Below, in pieces: positions 1-10,241 of a stretch of DNA of 64,000 nucleotides. Position 1 is the stretch's first letter. The number at the start of each line of letters is the position of its first letter. The position numbers were made by a program, and so were the translations under genes. Source of the stretch: Gentiana macrophylla. Its lineage: Eukaryota > Streptophyta > Magnoliopsida > Gentianales > Gentianaceae. The stretch covers positions 63,317,368 through 63,381,367 of the forward strand of contig CM047805.1 in NCBI GenBank assembly GCA_026214975.1, in the 5' to 3' direction. Below the pieces are notes generated by a model. The model was not told the origin of the DNA, searched no databases, and was given only the letters and a program-made list of their open reading frames with translations.

Positions 1-157
1 AGTTAACGGATCATTTAATATCTCCTCATAAATATTCTTTTAGATTAAACGAATCATAATTCTGGTCAAACACGCATTCTTCGATGATTTTAAAATCTAT
101 ATAAGAAAAACACTTACTTATCAAACGAATACCAATAATAAAAGTTCAGGGCATACA

Positions 158-160
<3 letters not shown>

Positions 161-236
<76 letters not shown>
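161..236. repeat. (AT)38 microsatellite
   Basis: An uninterrupted AT dinucleotide run. It ends seven bases before the first readable codons of the coat-protein-like frame, so it sits at or inside the left junction of the viral insertion. The 160 bases to its left are AT-rich and show nothing recognisable. Confidence 0.98.
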
Positions 237-238
<2 letters not shown>

Positions 239-242
239 TACA

Positions 243-872
243 GAGGCTCCAGCTAGGAGACCACCTGTATTTTATAAAAAAAAACCTTTTTTTAGGCAGA
301 AAAGACTTTCTGAGAGGAGATTGTTAACAATTCATGACAAACTTACAATTGAAAACACAGGTGAATGTAAGCTTTTGAATAATATAAGTCAAGGTACTAG
401 TTCTGACCAGAGGCTTGGACATGATATTAATTTGTATGGAATTAATATTAAGGGGAAGGTTCATCTTCAGGTGTGTGAGCCATTAACAGGTCTTCATGTT
501 ATATGGTTTTTAATTGTTGATAAAAAACCTAAAGCTACTTCATCAGAAAATTTGAAGATGCAGGATGTTTTCGACATTTATCTTTGATGAAACCCTCTCT
601 GCTATGATTAAAGAGAGAGATGACCGATGATTCGGAGGGTTTTAAGAAGGGGTGTTTTTTGGCTATCAAAGGAAGGATCCACTTCCGGTGGTCAGAAAGA
701 GCAAGTAGTAAAAGAATATTGCAACAAAAAAATATTTGTTAAATATGGAGGTGCAACCACTGGCACTATTGATAACATTCATGAGAATGCTTTGTATTTA
801 TGTCTTTGCCCGATTCGTGAAAAGTACATTAAGCGATAATGGCATGATACGCCGAATGTATTTTCTGATTAA
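243..872 (+). pseudogene. Geminivirus-like coat protein (V1), N-terminally truncated and frameshifted
   Basis: The coat protein packages geminiviral ssDNA and enters the nucleus. The readable frame starts after the AT run with a basic stretch (RRPP, KKK, RQKR) like the family's nuclear-localisation N-terminus. It stays open to a TGA at 585-587. The middle portion (KVHLQVCEP, then WFLIVDKKP) resembles the central beta-barrel region. The frame then shifts: the next bases read on in another frame, and a third segment at 627-839 carries IHENALYLCLC, resembling the conserved C-terminal strand. A last shift gives an aromatic tail and a stop near 872. About 210 codons remain against about 250 in the family, the missing part being the N-terminus lost at the AT repeat. 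At least three frame disruptions make it non-functional. Confidence 0.8.
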
Positions 873-975
873 TAAATAAATTTTGTATATCAACCCCAAT
901 GACAAAGAAAAATCGTGAATCAAAAAAGTGTTATCAATATATATAAGCTATCAAGCATTATTTGGCCCATTGGGT
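871..975. promoter_or_regulatory. Short intergenic region between the convergent viral genes, with AATAAA signals
   Basis: Two overlapping AATAAA hexamers (871-876 and 875-880) lie right at the end of the coat-protein-like frame and would serve its transcript. The Rep-like frame ends at 976-978 on the other strand. The roughly 100-base gap between the two 3' ends matches the short intergenic region of geminiviruses lacking C2/C3. Confidence 0.6.
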
Positions 976-2103
976 TTAATAAAATGGTTCTTTTATTTCT
1001 AATTGTATTACATTTCCTTGGGCCCATTCAGAGAATCTACTATTGTCACTTTCTATTGCTATTTTATAACTACGATCACAGGTTACACAATACAATACAT
1101 GGTATACCCCACAGTATTTTTTTTTTTTCTTACAATACTTATCGTTACTGATAAAGTCTTTTGAGCACCTAACAATTCTTTTTGTAAGAAAAAAATTAAA
1201 GGGTATATCGTCTACAATATTATATAGGCGTCTACATCATAACAAGAAAAATCTATACTACCACAAAAGTAATTATGGCGGCCCAAACTTAGCCCAAAAT
1301 TGTTTTTCCTATTACGGTTGGGCCTTCAATTATCATCGACAGGGGGCGGTCCGGTTTGTTCTTGGGGTCCGATTAGTATTTAATATATCCCTAATATGAT
1401 GATAATGCTCATTAAGGTCCATTAGGGTTATTTCGTGTGCCCACTCGACATTTCCTTGGTTGCATGTTCACTACTGAAGTTTGTAGGTTTTCAACGCTAC
1501 CAAGAATAAATTACATTCAACTTGAGTCTTTTAATTCTGGGGATATTTAAAAAGCTTGTAAATCGGGCCAGTATTCGGTTGAATTTGAGGCCATTTGGAA
1601 TTTCTTTGCATATTCAGATTCCTTATTTGGGTAGCCAGGATGAGCGGTTGCTCTACTGCACCCTAGAAAGGAAGTCGATTTTGGATGTGGACTCATTTAT
1701 TATTGATGTCCATATGTCATCCTAGACTTCTTTCTTTGACGTTATATTTTCTTGGTATACCCCTTTCCTCAAATGTCCCACCTTTAGCGATGTATGCTGC
1801 TACGTCCGCATCATTTTTTGCTATTTGAGTGTTGGGGTGATATGAGTGTATCCCATTTGGGTCTTTGATGTCAAAGAACCTATTGTCCCTAGTATCCAAT
1901 TTTTTATTTAATTGTACTAGGCAATGCAAATGAGGCTCCCCATCAACATGATTTTCACTACAGACTCTAGCATAAAAAATGTCTAGGTCTTTTAGTAAAT
2001 TAAATAAAAAATCTAGGCAGAAAAGGGGGATGATGGGGCAACGTGGGTATGTTAAAAATAAAGATTTCCCCTGCAGTCTGTATTGAGCAGGTCTGCGAGG
2101 CAT
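976..2103 (-). pseudogene. Geminivirus-like replication initiator Rep (C1), full length but broken
   Basis: Rep nicks the viral origin and acts as a helicase. The first 128 codons (2103-1720) are open and hold the whole HUH endonuclease: motif I FLTYP at residues 16-20, motif II HLH at 58-60, and motif III YIAKGG with catalytic Tyr 104. The region between II and III resembles the geminiviral GRS. A TGA at 1717-1719 closes this frame. Rep-like sequence continues in the neighbouring frame with in-frame stops, reaching Walker A GPTVIGKT at 1301-1324. It shifts again for a segment around 1219-1292, and again at Walker B IVDDIPF (1198-1218), from where it is open through a motif-C-like LYCVTC to the TAA at 976-978. 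The total of about 375 codons equals the family length. The start ATG at 2101-2103 is supported by the motif I spacing. The copy cannot encode a full protein. Confidence 0.92.
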
Positions 2104-2190
2104 TGTTAGTTCTTTTAGAGATAGAATAATAGATAGAGATAGAGATTGAGTAATAGTGTTTTTGAACTCTTTTCTTACAATGGTTTTGCG

Positions 2191-2205
2191 GAGGGACAGA
2201 GGGAC
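2191..2205 (+). repeat. Tandem GAGGGAC repeat, candidate Rep-binding iteron
   Basis: GAGGGAC occurs at 2191-2197 and again at 2199-2205, next to the TATA box on the Rep side of the hairpin. Geminiviral iterons are short tandem repeats in this position, recognised by the Rep N-terminus. Only two copies are clear, so the assignment is an inference from position. Confidence 0.5.
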
Positions 2206-2212
2206 TTTTATA
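2206..2212 (-). promoter_or_regulatory. TATA box of the Rep-like gene
   Basis: TATAAAA on the - strand, about 100 bases upstream of the Rep ATG and between that ATG and the origin hairpin. This is the standard place for the complementary-sense promoter of geminiviruses. Confidence 0.7.
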
Positions 2213-2250
2213 GTGCCCTCTGATTCTGATTTTTAATCCTGGTCGTTCAT

Positions 2251-2285
2251 GTGGCAAAACCAAATAATATTACTGAGTTTGCCGC
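2251..2285 (+). other. Geminivirus-type origin stem-loop with TAATATTAC
   Basis: GTGGCAAA (2251-2258) pairs with TTTGCCGC (2278-2285) in an 8-bp stem with one G-T pair. The loop contains the exact nonanucleotide TAATATTAC at 2265-2273. Rep of geminiviruses nicks this sequence between T7 and A8 to start rolling-circle replication. It lies about 150 bases upstream of the Rep ATG, as expected, and both nonanucleotide and stem are undamaged although the genes are broken. Confidence 0.88.
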
Positions 2286-2627
2286 GTGTCGGCCAAAGAT
2301 TGGGCTTTGTTGTTATCAAATTGTGTCCCCTACACGTGGACTCGGTATGTGATTGTCGGCCAACTCTTTTCTTTTCTTTGTTGTAAAATAGTGCTTGTCG
2401 GTACATTTTCACTGCTGAGCAATAGTGAAAACACTTTTTATTTTAACCTTTCTGCTCTAGCAACTATTGTCTTTCAGACAATCATTACATCTTTGAATAA
2501 AACCCTAGGTTACTATTCATAAAGCAACTTTTTCCTGTATCAATTGATCGGAACGAAGAAAAATCTGAATTATTATCCGATTAATTGGTCTTGTGTTGAA
2601 TTTCTTGGAAAAGCATCTACTGTGAAG

Positions 2628-2687
2628 ATGGAAATTCCAATATTTGAATCCGTTTACGGTGATTACGAGGCGATTATCTTGATATAA
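2628..2687 (+). pseudogene. Possible V2-like reading frame start
   Basis: A 19-codon frame begins with ATG about 340 bases to the right of the hairpin, where virion-sense V2 would begin. Its ESVYGDYEAI segment weakly resembles the start of geminiviral V2 (pre-coat) proteins. It stops at a TAA. The match is short, so this is suggestive only. If right, it completes the circular order hairpin-V2-coat protein-Rep across the two ends of the insertion. Confidence 0.35.
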
Positions 2688-3526
2688 AGTCGAGGATCTG
2701 CTTTGTTGTATCTGTGAAGTTAAAATACCCTATTTTTATTGTGGGGCATTCAACAAGATGAAGAATCTTTCGGTAATGATAGATAGTTATCTGTTGTTAT
2801 CTGAGACCTCAATGCCCTGATGAACTCGAAGGTTGTGTTAGGGTTAGAGTTTTTGACAACAAGTTATCACGAACTGATTGCAAGCAGTGAGTTCGTTTTC
2901 CCGATATCTTGTTGTTTAAATATGACCTATTTTGGTAATCCTATGCCAGTTTAAATGACAAAGAATGTCCTTGGTCAATTACTTATGTTTTGGAAAATGT
3001 CCTTGGTCGCCTCTCTTGTTGTTTAAATATGCCCTTTTTCTTGATGAACTTAAAAAAATTAATATTATTTTATAGATTTTTGTCAGGAAGACAAAATTAT
3101 CAAAAAAATCGGGATAGAAGAAGCGTAATTTTAATCGGGTGACAAAAAGAATAAATATGAAATATGAAATATGAATAATAAATGGAGAATAGAGTAAATA
3201 TGAAGTATGATTGTAAAAGCAAAGAACATTGCGTTGCGTGAAATAATGATTTAAAAGTAATAATTGTGATTTTTGTCGCTTTATAATCGTGAAAATATTC
3301 TTTTGTCGGCTTTGACTCCATTTATTAATTTTTTTGTCGTCGTGTGGCGCATTCATCCATTATTTTATCCATAGATTTAAAATATTATTCACCATTAAAA
3401 CATCTAATCACAGGCATATTATCTGTACAATTTTTCTATGTTTATCTTCCATTCATAATTCTCCACATCAGCCAAGCATCAACAAACAACACTCCTTTAC
3501 CCCGATCACCACTACTGCTCTATCTA
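2688..3526. other. No gene seen; short direct repeats at the right flank of the viral element
   Basis: AT-rich. A phrase around TTGTTTAAATATG occurs near 2911 and again near 3017, and ATGTCCTTGGTC occurs near 2965 and 2998, so about 100 bases are partly duplicated. The exact right end of the viral insertion could lie in this stretch. The remainder shows nothing codable. Confidence 0.5.
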
Positions 3527-5918
3527 TCTATATCTTATGAAAAGAGAGGCGAATGCATTACACACTTCCACGTCACCCCCTTTTCCTTGCTTCCTGATGC
3601 CTTGGCTGGCTGACACGTGGTCAGATATATGTTAGGCTGACACGTATCAGCTGGTTCTAATTAAAAAAATGCTAATTTTTCAAAATTAACCTCAGGATGC
3701 CATCCCTTGATTTTTATTTTTAATTTTTTTAACTTTTGCGTGAAGCTTATTCAAGAAGCTTTGTCATCAAGTCATCGTACAGAGGCTGTCACAGAGGAAA
3801 GAGGCAAGTAAAAAGGGGTGATTCTTTTGTGGAGAGGCACTAATCTGGAGAGATGTCTGGTAAGTGAACATCTGAGATACGCGATTTAAATTCTGTGTGT
3901 GAATTCCTTATCAGATCTAAAGCGTGTGTGGTCAGGATGTTGCGCGATAATCTCTATTAAGTTCTCTCACAATGTAATCACCCGTAAAAAGGAATATGAT
4001 GTCCCAACCACAAATTTAACACTCCACCCGATGCAAGTTAAGTTAGCTGTAAAGGAGAAGAAACACTCCATTCAAGCAGTTTTCCCTACTCACGTACAAC
4101 TATAGAGGAGTGCACCTTATTGAAGACTCCATTAAACAATGAATTAAAAAATGTCAATTCCTACTTCAAGTTTCCAGTGGGCGCTTATGTTCTTCGATGA
4201 GCTCTGCTCAACTTGGGTAAAAAAAAAATTAATCTGCTAACTTTTTTTTTTTGTTCATCTTTGGTGTAAAATTTCTTTGATTGGGCTTTTGGTTTTTGAG
4301 TATTTAGGTGCTAGGGGAGTTCTATTTCAGAAGACATAAGCTGCTTTGGAGGCTTTGGAGTTCAGTGATGGTACTCCAAAGGAAGAAATTGGTTCAAATT
4401 TTGCAGACGTGGTCCACTTAATGGCTCAGGTTGTGAGTTTACTTGAAGAAATCATTTATTATATTTGCTCTGGCTAGCTATATTGATTGTGTAAGAAGGT
4501 ATGATGTAGACAAAACCGGTGACAAGTTGGTCCAAGGTCCAATGCGAGGAGAGCACGGTTCCCGATTGACAAAACCGGTGAGCAAATCCTGCGTGAATTG
4601 GAAATTCTTAATCTGATGCTTTGCATAATAATTATGATTATTCTCTCTTCAATATGAGCAGAGCAAGCAGAAGAAGATGAACATCTAAGAGAAAAATCAC
4701 ATAGATGTTGCCGGAAACAGGAAAACTCAAGAGGTTAACGGCCAAAAGAGATTCATGACAAGGTTCACGCTAGACGAGAGACAAAAAATTTTGGACTTTG
4801 CAAAAAACTAGGGTGGACGATGCAGAAAAGGGAATTGGGATCGTCTGCCGTGAATGAGTGCCTGCCGTGAATGCTGTGATGTGAAACGGCGTCGTTTCGA
4901 CGCAAAGCGACACCATTTTGCGTCGATGTTTTTTTTTTATTTTTAAGTTCGCGACCAAAAGCGGCGTGGCGTTGTGTCGAAAACGACGCTGTTTTTGGGC
5001 TTCACAGCGCGCGTCTGCTGTGCTTGACCTACGGCAGAGGATCGAGGCTCCAGAAAGGATGGAGAGATGATTACTTGTTTTTGCACTGAAATTGGTGCGG
5101 AGAAAGGGTATGGACTGGATGCACAATAACAAGAACATCTTTGGCAAGAAATAACACTATAACGCTATTCCGACCACCGTGAAGAACCCAAATTCAAACG
5201 CCACACCAGCAACTAACAACGGTAATGGTATTTATCATTTGTCACTACCATCTTCAAAATCGATCATGGAATTTAGAATAAGAATGCGAGAAACAATAAT
5301 CATTTTCATCGCTACCCCTAATAGGTCTTCATCCACTTATTGACTCCGAATAATAAGAATTATTAGATAGATTAACAGGTAAATGCTACCATCTTGCTTT
5401 GGCTTTTATTGTTTTTTTTTTGTTGTTGTATTTTATAGCAATTTTTCTTACCTTTGTTTTTTTTATTTTTTCTTTCTTTCTATAGTATGTATCTTGCTTT
5501 AGTTTTTTGAATGATTAAGATTATGTATTGCAGGTTCAAATGGTGAAGAGTTATATAAACCGTAGGGAAAACACGACTTAATCTCTAAGTGATTTGTGTT
5601 AGAATCTGATAATTGGATGATGTAGTAACCTTGCAAATTACATCTTATGATATCAATTGGATGAAGTAGTAACCTTTTTTTTTAGAGTTATTCACAAAGC
5701 AGTCGGTCTACTTGGTTACAACTATTGAAGGCAAAGTTGGAGGCCAAAAAATATGATAATTGTTTGTGTTTCAATCTCTACGGACTGTTGATTCTTTATG
5801 TGCACAGTTGATGTTCTGTATTTAACTATGCATATGATAGCATCTGTGTAAGGTATGAAATGGGGAATACAAATGCTTGGTCTATTGTGTTAGAATCTGA
5901 TAATCTCTTTTCTGTTAG

Positions 5919-6007
5919 GTTACGGAGCTCGGCCAATGTACTATGGCGGTGACATTGCAGCAATACCTTCATTGTCCATATATACAGTCGACATGGCTAA
6001 TCTCCAG
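5919..6007 (+). pseudogene. Captured exon-like block of unknown origin inside Helitron A
   Basis: An 89-base block bounded by AG on the left and GT on the right reads without stops in one phase, giving a peptide with YGARPMYYGGDIAAIP and YTVDMANLQ. I do not recognise the protein. Clean splice borders and an open phase inside a Helitron suggest a captured host exon. Confidence 0.4.
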
Positions 6008-7030
6008 GTACTATTGGAGCAATACTTCCCCTGTTACGCTAGCTTTGTTACATTAGACTATGCATAGTAGACGATGGATTCAAAACAACTTCTGTGCTCA
6101 ACTTTGAAGAAGTTTTCACGGTGAGTTTCATGGTGAATGGAAGATCCTTTTGAGTTCTTTCATGTGGGTTTTAGTAAAAATAAATACATGGATATCTACT
6201 ATTCTTGATTCGGGTGATCTTTACGTATGTCTATATTTTGAAATAGATGACGGTTCTCGACTAACCCGGTAGCTAGTTAGTTATTCAACAACTTATGTTA
6301 TTTAGTAGTCTTTGGGGATTTATTTTAAAGTTGGATGTTTTGAAATTGAATGTATGTTATGTGTTTTTGGTTCTATGTTTTCTTGAATTGAAGTGGCAAA
6401 AAATTAATTGCAGAGGTGGGGAAGGGAAAATTATGCTTTAAGCCATTACCCAGTTTTCTACTCTTCTACTCTTTTACTCTTTCTACTCTAACATGTAACT
6501 CCTTCAATAGGTTTACTGTCCATCATCACGAATACTTCTTTTGTTTAAAAATATACCAATCTATGACATTGATACTGTGTTAACCTTAAATGATAAGCAT
6601 GCAAGCTCTGCTTGTAGATACATGTAACATGTATGAGCTCATCTAGCATGCTGTATTAAGCATTTAGTTACCTAAGTATTGGCACAGCTAAACACCATAA
6701 ATCCTGTTGATTACTATAAGTTGATTTACCTTGATACTGTTGTGAATGAAAAAAATTAAACCTTCATTGATGACTTCTTTGTGTGGATAAAGTTTTTTGT
6801 GTATAGTAAGTATATATAAGTGCATGCTTGCAATGAATTGTATTTCCACTATTTTTCGTAACTTATTGCAGCTAAACGGTAGAACATCATAGATGGTATG
6901 TTAAATACATTATGTATCTTTTGAGCTGCGTGAGCTGATATAAATTAAAAAACATAGTTGTGTCACTCCTATGCATGTGAGAATGTACTTTTGTTAGACG
7001 TCTATTCTTGCATTTCTAACTGTATCGGGC

Positions 7031-7066
7031 ATGCCGTGCCTTGCACGGCATATGTATTGCAACTAG
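7031..7066 (+). other. 3' terminal hairpin and CTAG of Helitron A
   Basis: ATGCCGTGC (7031-7039), loop CTT, GCACGGCAT (7043-7051), then 11 bases and CTAG (7063-7066) followed by T. This is the Helitron transposition stop signal. Confidence 0.88.
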
Positions 7067-9274
7067 TATATCTATATATGTATATATCTATATTGTCATA
7101 TCAATTTTTATATTTATATTAAATTGTATTAAAAAAAATTGTAGAACTCTTGAAGAGTGAAGTTAAAGCAACTGGTATGTTTCTATATCTTAATTTATTC
7201 CGTTGAAATACATATGTCATCTCTATCTAGTGAGATACCACCCCGTTCAATTCTACGCTGCTCTTAATAATAATTCTATATAAAACCCATAAGTACAGTG
7301 AAATGGAAATCATGATTAATAGTACACGATTAGCCAAAAATTATGGACTCGGCAAGCTTTACAACAACACCGAGAACCTATATTCCTTTATGGATTAAAG
7401 CGAAAACAAACCGTAAACTAAAAATCATTTGGACAATAATGTAATCACATTAACACCCAAAAAACTTTTCAATTTTGAAAAAACACATTCAATCACATTG
7501 AAAAAAATTTATAACATATATGATAAACAACTTTAACATCAACATATATGATAATTAGGTTACATCAAGGAAGGATTATCTAAGCAGCTAAAAATCTAAA
7601 ACAATATCGATTGCTACCATAATCTTCTTCTCCAACTCTACACCAAATGGTTTAACATTTCCTCAATAAAGTCAACATCTACACCAAATGATTTAACATT
7701 TGGACCCTATCTCAATTCATAGATCATTACCAATTAAGGAGCATTAGCCTCTTCTTGGAATATTAGCTCGTAGATCCCCGCCTTTGGTTTCAATGCGTCG
7801 ACCTCAGCACCATAACATGATATCAATATCAAGATTGTCGATGTCGATTATCACAAACATCGTATCATACAGCTAGAAGTCAAAATTATGATTCATCCCT
7901 GATTGATGTTGTATGATGATGTTCATACATATCGAAAACCAACATTGTTGTTCGGAGACCAGTATATTTCTTAATCGGACACCAACATAGTTGTTCTTAG
8001 GAGAACACATGTAAGAGGTTGAAATTGCAATAATAGTCAATACAAACATGAACTTGAAAACCAGTTTGAAACTGCATTTCCCTCTTTCCTCCTTAATTTT
8101 ACATTACCACCACCACCAACAAGCTGCACATGGTTTTCTTGTTTTGTAAAAATACCTTCTTGTGCAGGACCCCTACTTTCAAGATTGAGGGAGTTTTGTG
8201 GAGGAAATTATCAAAAGGGTGTCCTTTTTAGCAGACAAAATCTTCTTTCTGAGAAATGAAGACTTTACTGCAGTGAAGCTTGATAGGGGACATGAAGTGT
8301 TTGCGTAAAGTTTTCTGAGAATTTTGAGGGGAATCGTTCTCATCAGTTTGACCTATTCAAGAAATTGATTTCTTAGCAAAATGATCTAACAAAAATTCAT
8401 GAAATGATAAATGTAATAGAGTCAAATTGAGTCTGAGATTGGAATTCAAAGTACTTCTTCAACACAACAACATGAAACCCTTTAATTTTCACCCTCATCC
8501 ATTATTGTTTCAAAAATCAATCACATAAAGAAAACAACAATCAAGATACCCATATGAAATTAATGAAATTTCAGTAAAATCAATCAGGATCGAATAGCCA
8601 AATTAAAGAAAAATTCGTGATTGAAGTGCTACAGCCGATTATTGAGTTTCAAGGTTTCCTACCCAATAAAGAGCACTAAGATTCCCATTTAATCTTTAAA
8701 ATATTGTTTCAAAATTCAAACTGAATCAACAATCCCCAAAAATTAACAAGACGCTGACCAAATTTAGATCGATTTCAATGATCAGAGCAACATGTGAAAA
8801 AAAGGGCTTCAAGATCGATTTCTGAGTTAATCTTCAATTATCGTTTCGAAAATCAAATAGAATCAATAATCCCCAAGTAGAAGAAGCGGTAATTGAAAAT
8901 AAAGGTAAAATAGTCCATTATAATTTTTTTTATACTTATTGCAACTAAAAAAATGAGTGTAGATTAAAGTTTAAATAAAGAGGAAAATGTGGATTTATAT
9001 CTAATTTTTCTAAATTATTATTTTAATTTCTCTTCTATTTGAGTTGCATTAACACATCTTTTAATTTCTTTTCAGTTTTAGTTCCATTAACTGATGAGTT
9101 TTAGTTCCATTTAACTGATCTTCGGGTTAAGAAGTTAGTGTTGGATAACAAGCTGCAAATGAACAAGCTCATTTTCTATGCCTACCGGACCTGTATCCTA
9201 CGCCTTAGGAACCTATTTTCTACTTACAGAATAAATTAATGATACATTAGAAAGCTATTCACATCAATTTGATG
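7067..9274. other. No gene seen
   Basis: AT-rich DNA with stops in all frames. A phrase CTACACCAAATG.TTTAACATTT occurs twice near 7640 and 7680, a small local duplication. Nothing else could be assigned. Confidence 0.5.
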
Positions 9275-9414
9275 GTAGCTAGATTTTTTTTTTTGCGCGG
9301 GATACGAAAGCTTATTTAACTAAACTACGGGGAGGAGGATTCGAACCCTGGACCTCCCACTGGAGGCGAGGGTAAGCCCTAGTGGCTAGGATGAGCTTAA
9401 GCTCGTAGCTAGAT
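9275..9414 (-). mobile_element. tRNA-derived SINE with target-site duplication
   Basis: A body of about 120 bases is flanked by perfect 10-bp repeats GTAGCTAGAT (9275-9284 and 9405-9414). On the - strand it contains a polymerase III B box, GGGTTCGAATCC (complement of 9337-9348), about 55 bases from its 5' end, and ends in a run of As (seen as Ts at 9284-9294). B box, A tail and variable-length duplication together define a SINE. Confidence 0.8.
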
Positions 9415-9802
9415 CAAATGATGCATAAATAGATTATCTAGTTGATTATATTTTTATTTTTTTTAATAAAAGAAGAGGTGTTTGGAGTTTGGACACATTT
9501 ACTTTTTAGTTGTATGGGGGATTTTCTAAGACATCAAACTACGAAATCCACATAAGTTGCAACTATTTTTCTGATCAAACTTTCCGATCATTTTCAAAAA
9601 AAAATATAGTTGGTATAATTTGCTCATGCCCATTGTTTTTCCACACTATGAATGGCCATACTTATTGTTTTTACTTATTGCTTTGCTATGGAGATAATAT
9701 TTTGTACATTTGGTCAGTTTATTCGGAGCCATTAAAGGCATATTTTTATTTTTATTTTATAGTTATTTGTTTATAAGGACCGGTTTGAGATGTCCGGTTT
9801 GA

Positions 9803-10066
9803 AAGGCTACGATAGTATATTGCGACAATGTGAGTGCCATTTATTTTTCCGGGAATCCCGTTCAACACCAGCGCACAATGCATATTGAAATGGATATTCA
9901 TTTTGTTCGAGAGAAAGTAGCGCGTGGCGAGGTTCGTGTTCATCATGTTCCTTCCTGTCTTCAGATCACGGATATTTTCACTAAAGGATTGCCCCTTATT
10001 TTATTTGACGATTTCCGGAACAGTCTCAACGTACGTGACCCTCCCGTTTCGACCGCGGAGGTGTGA
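9803..10066 (+). pseudogene. Ty1/copia RNase H C-terminal fragment
   Basis: This is the last part of a copia polyprotein. It reads VYCDN.SAIY, then HIEMDIHFVREKVARGEVRV, then the hallmark DIFTKGLPL near the end, and stops at TGA 10064-10066. In copia elements RNase H removes the RNA strand after reverse transcription. An in-frame TGA just upstream (9800-9802) and the absence of recognisable RT or integrase before it show that only the 3' tail of pol remains. It abuts an LTR (10064-10241). Confidence 0.85.
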
Positions 10067-10241
10067 TAGATTATGGAATAATACTAAATATCTGTGTAGA
10101 TTATGGAGTAATTGTGAATATCTTTGTATTATTAGTTTCCTAAATATAGCCTTAGTTATAGCCTAATGAGTAGCGATTGTAACATTTGTATATATTCATT
10201 GAACGATAAAAGGAATAGACACAGAATTATATTCTTTCACA
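10064..10241 (+). repeat. Copia LTR, 178 bp, downstream of the RNase H tail
   Basis: Starts TGATAGATTATGG right after the purine-rich GCGGAGGTG and ends in TTTCACA, giving TG...CA borders. It would be the 3' LTR of the element whose RNase H precedes it. No matching 5' LTR is seen in the window. Confidence 0.65.

Larger units (their letters stand above)
243..2687. other. Endogenous geminivirus-like element, near unit length and permuted
   Basis: Seen: a coat-protein-like frame on + (243-872), a Rep-like frame on - (976-2103) converging on it, a short intergenic stretch between their 3' ends (873-975), and upstream of Rep a region with TATA box, repeated GAGGGAC, and a hairpin with TAATATTAC (2251-2285). 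A possible V2-like start follows at 2628. Known: this bidirectional plan around a hairpin origin is that of Geminiviridae, whose circular genomes are 2.5-3 kb. Inferred: a single circular genome integrated as a linear copy opened near the start of the virion-sense genes. All frames carry stops or shifts, so it is an old, inactive copy. There is no room between the ends of Rep and coat protein for begomovirus-type C2/C3 genes, so it is not a plain begomovirus copy. Genus is left open. Confidence 0.88.
3527..7066 (+). mobile_element. Non-autonomous Helitron A
   Basis: Begins TCTATATCTTATGA directly after an A, and ends in CTAG directly before a T, the insertion signature of Helitrons (5'-TC...CTRR-3' between A and T). 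A 9-bp hairpin ends 11 bases before the CTAG. The first 40 bases and the last 45 match the second copy at 20921-25420 closely, which fixes both ends independently. No Rep/helicase is present. The interior contains a splice-flanked exon-like block at 5919-6007 and a block near 4345-4435 that reads openly, so it probably carries host gene fragments. Confidence 0.85.

Noticed and set aside
1522..1725. 67-codon open frame on + between the viral genes
   Set aside because: It is the complement of Rep-like coding sequence, which explains the open frame.
2000..2263. 87-codon open frame on - overlapping the Rep start
   Set aside because: It is an alternative frame of the Rep N-terminus and its leader, without motifs.
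2286..2522. 78-codon open frame just right of the viral hairpin
   Set aside because: No resemblance to a viral virion-sense protein could be seen. It lies in the presumed leader region and starts with a non-ATG codon.
4770..5147. 125-codon open frame on - inside Helitron A
   Set aside because: No domain, biased composition, and it spans palindromic AAACGGCGTCGTTT-like sequence; probably chance.
9337..9348. Possible tRNA gene because of a B-box sequence
   Set aside because: No acceptor or anticodon stems can be folded around it, and A tail plus target duplication identify a SINE.
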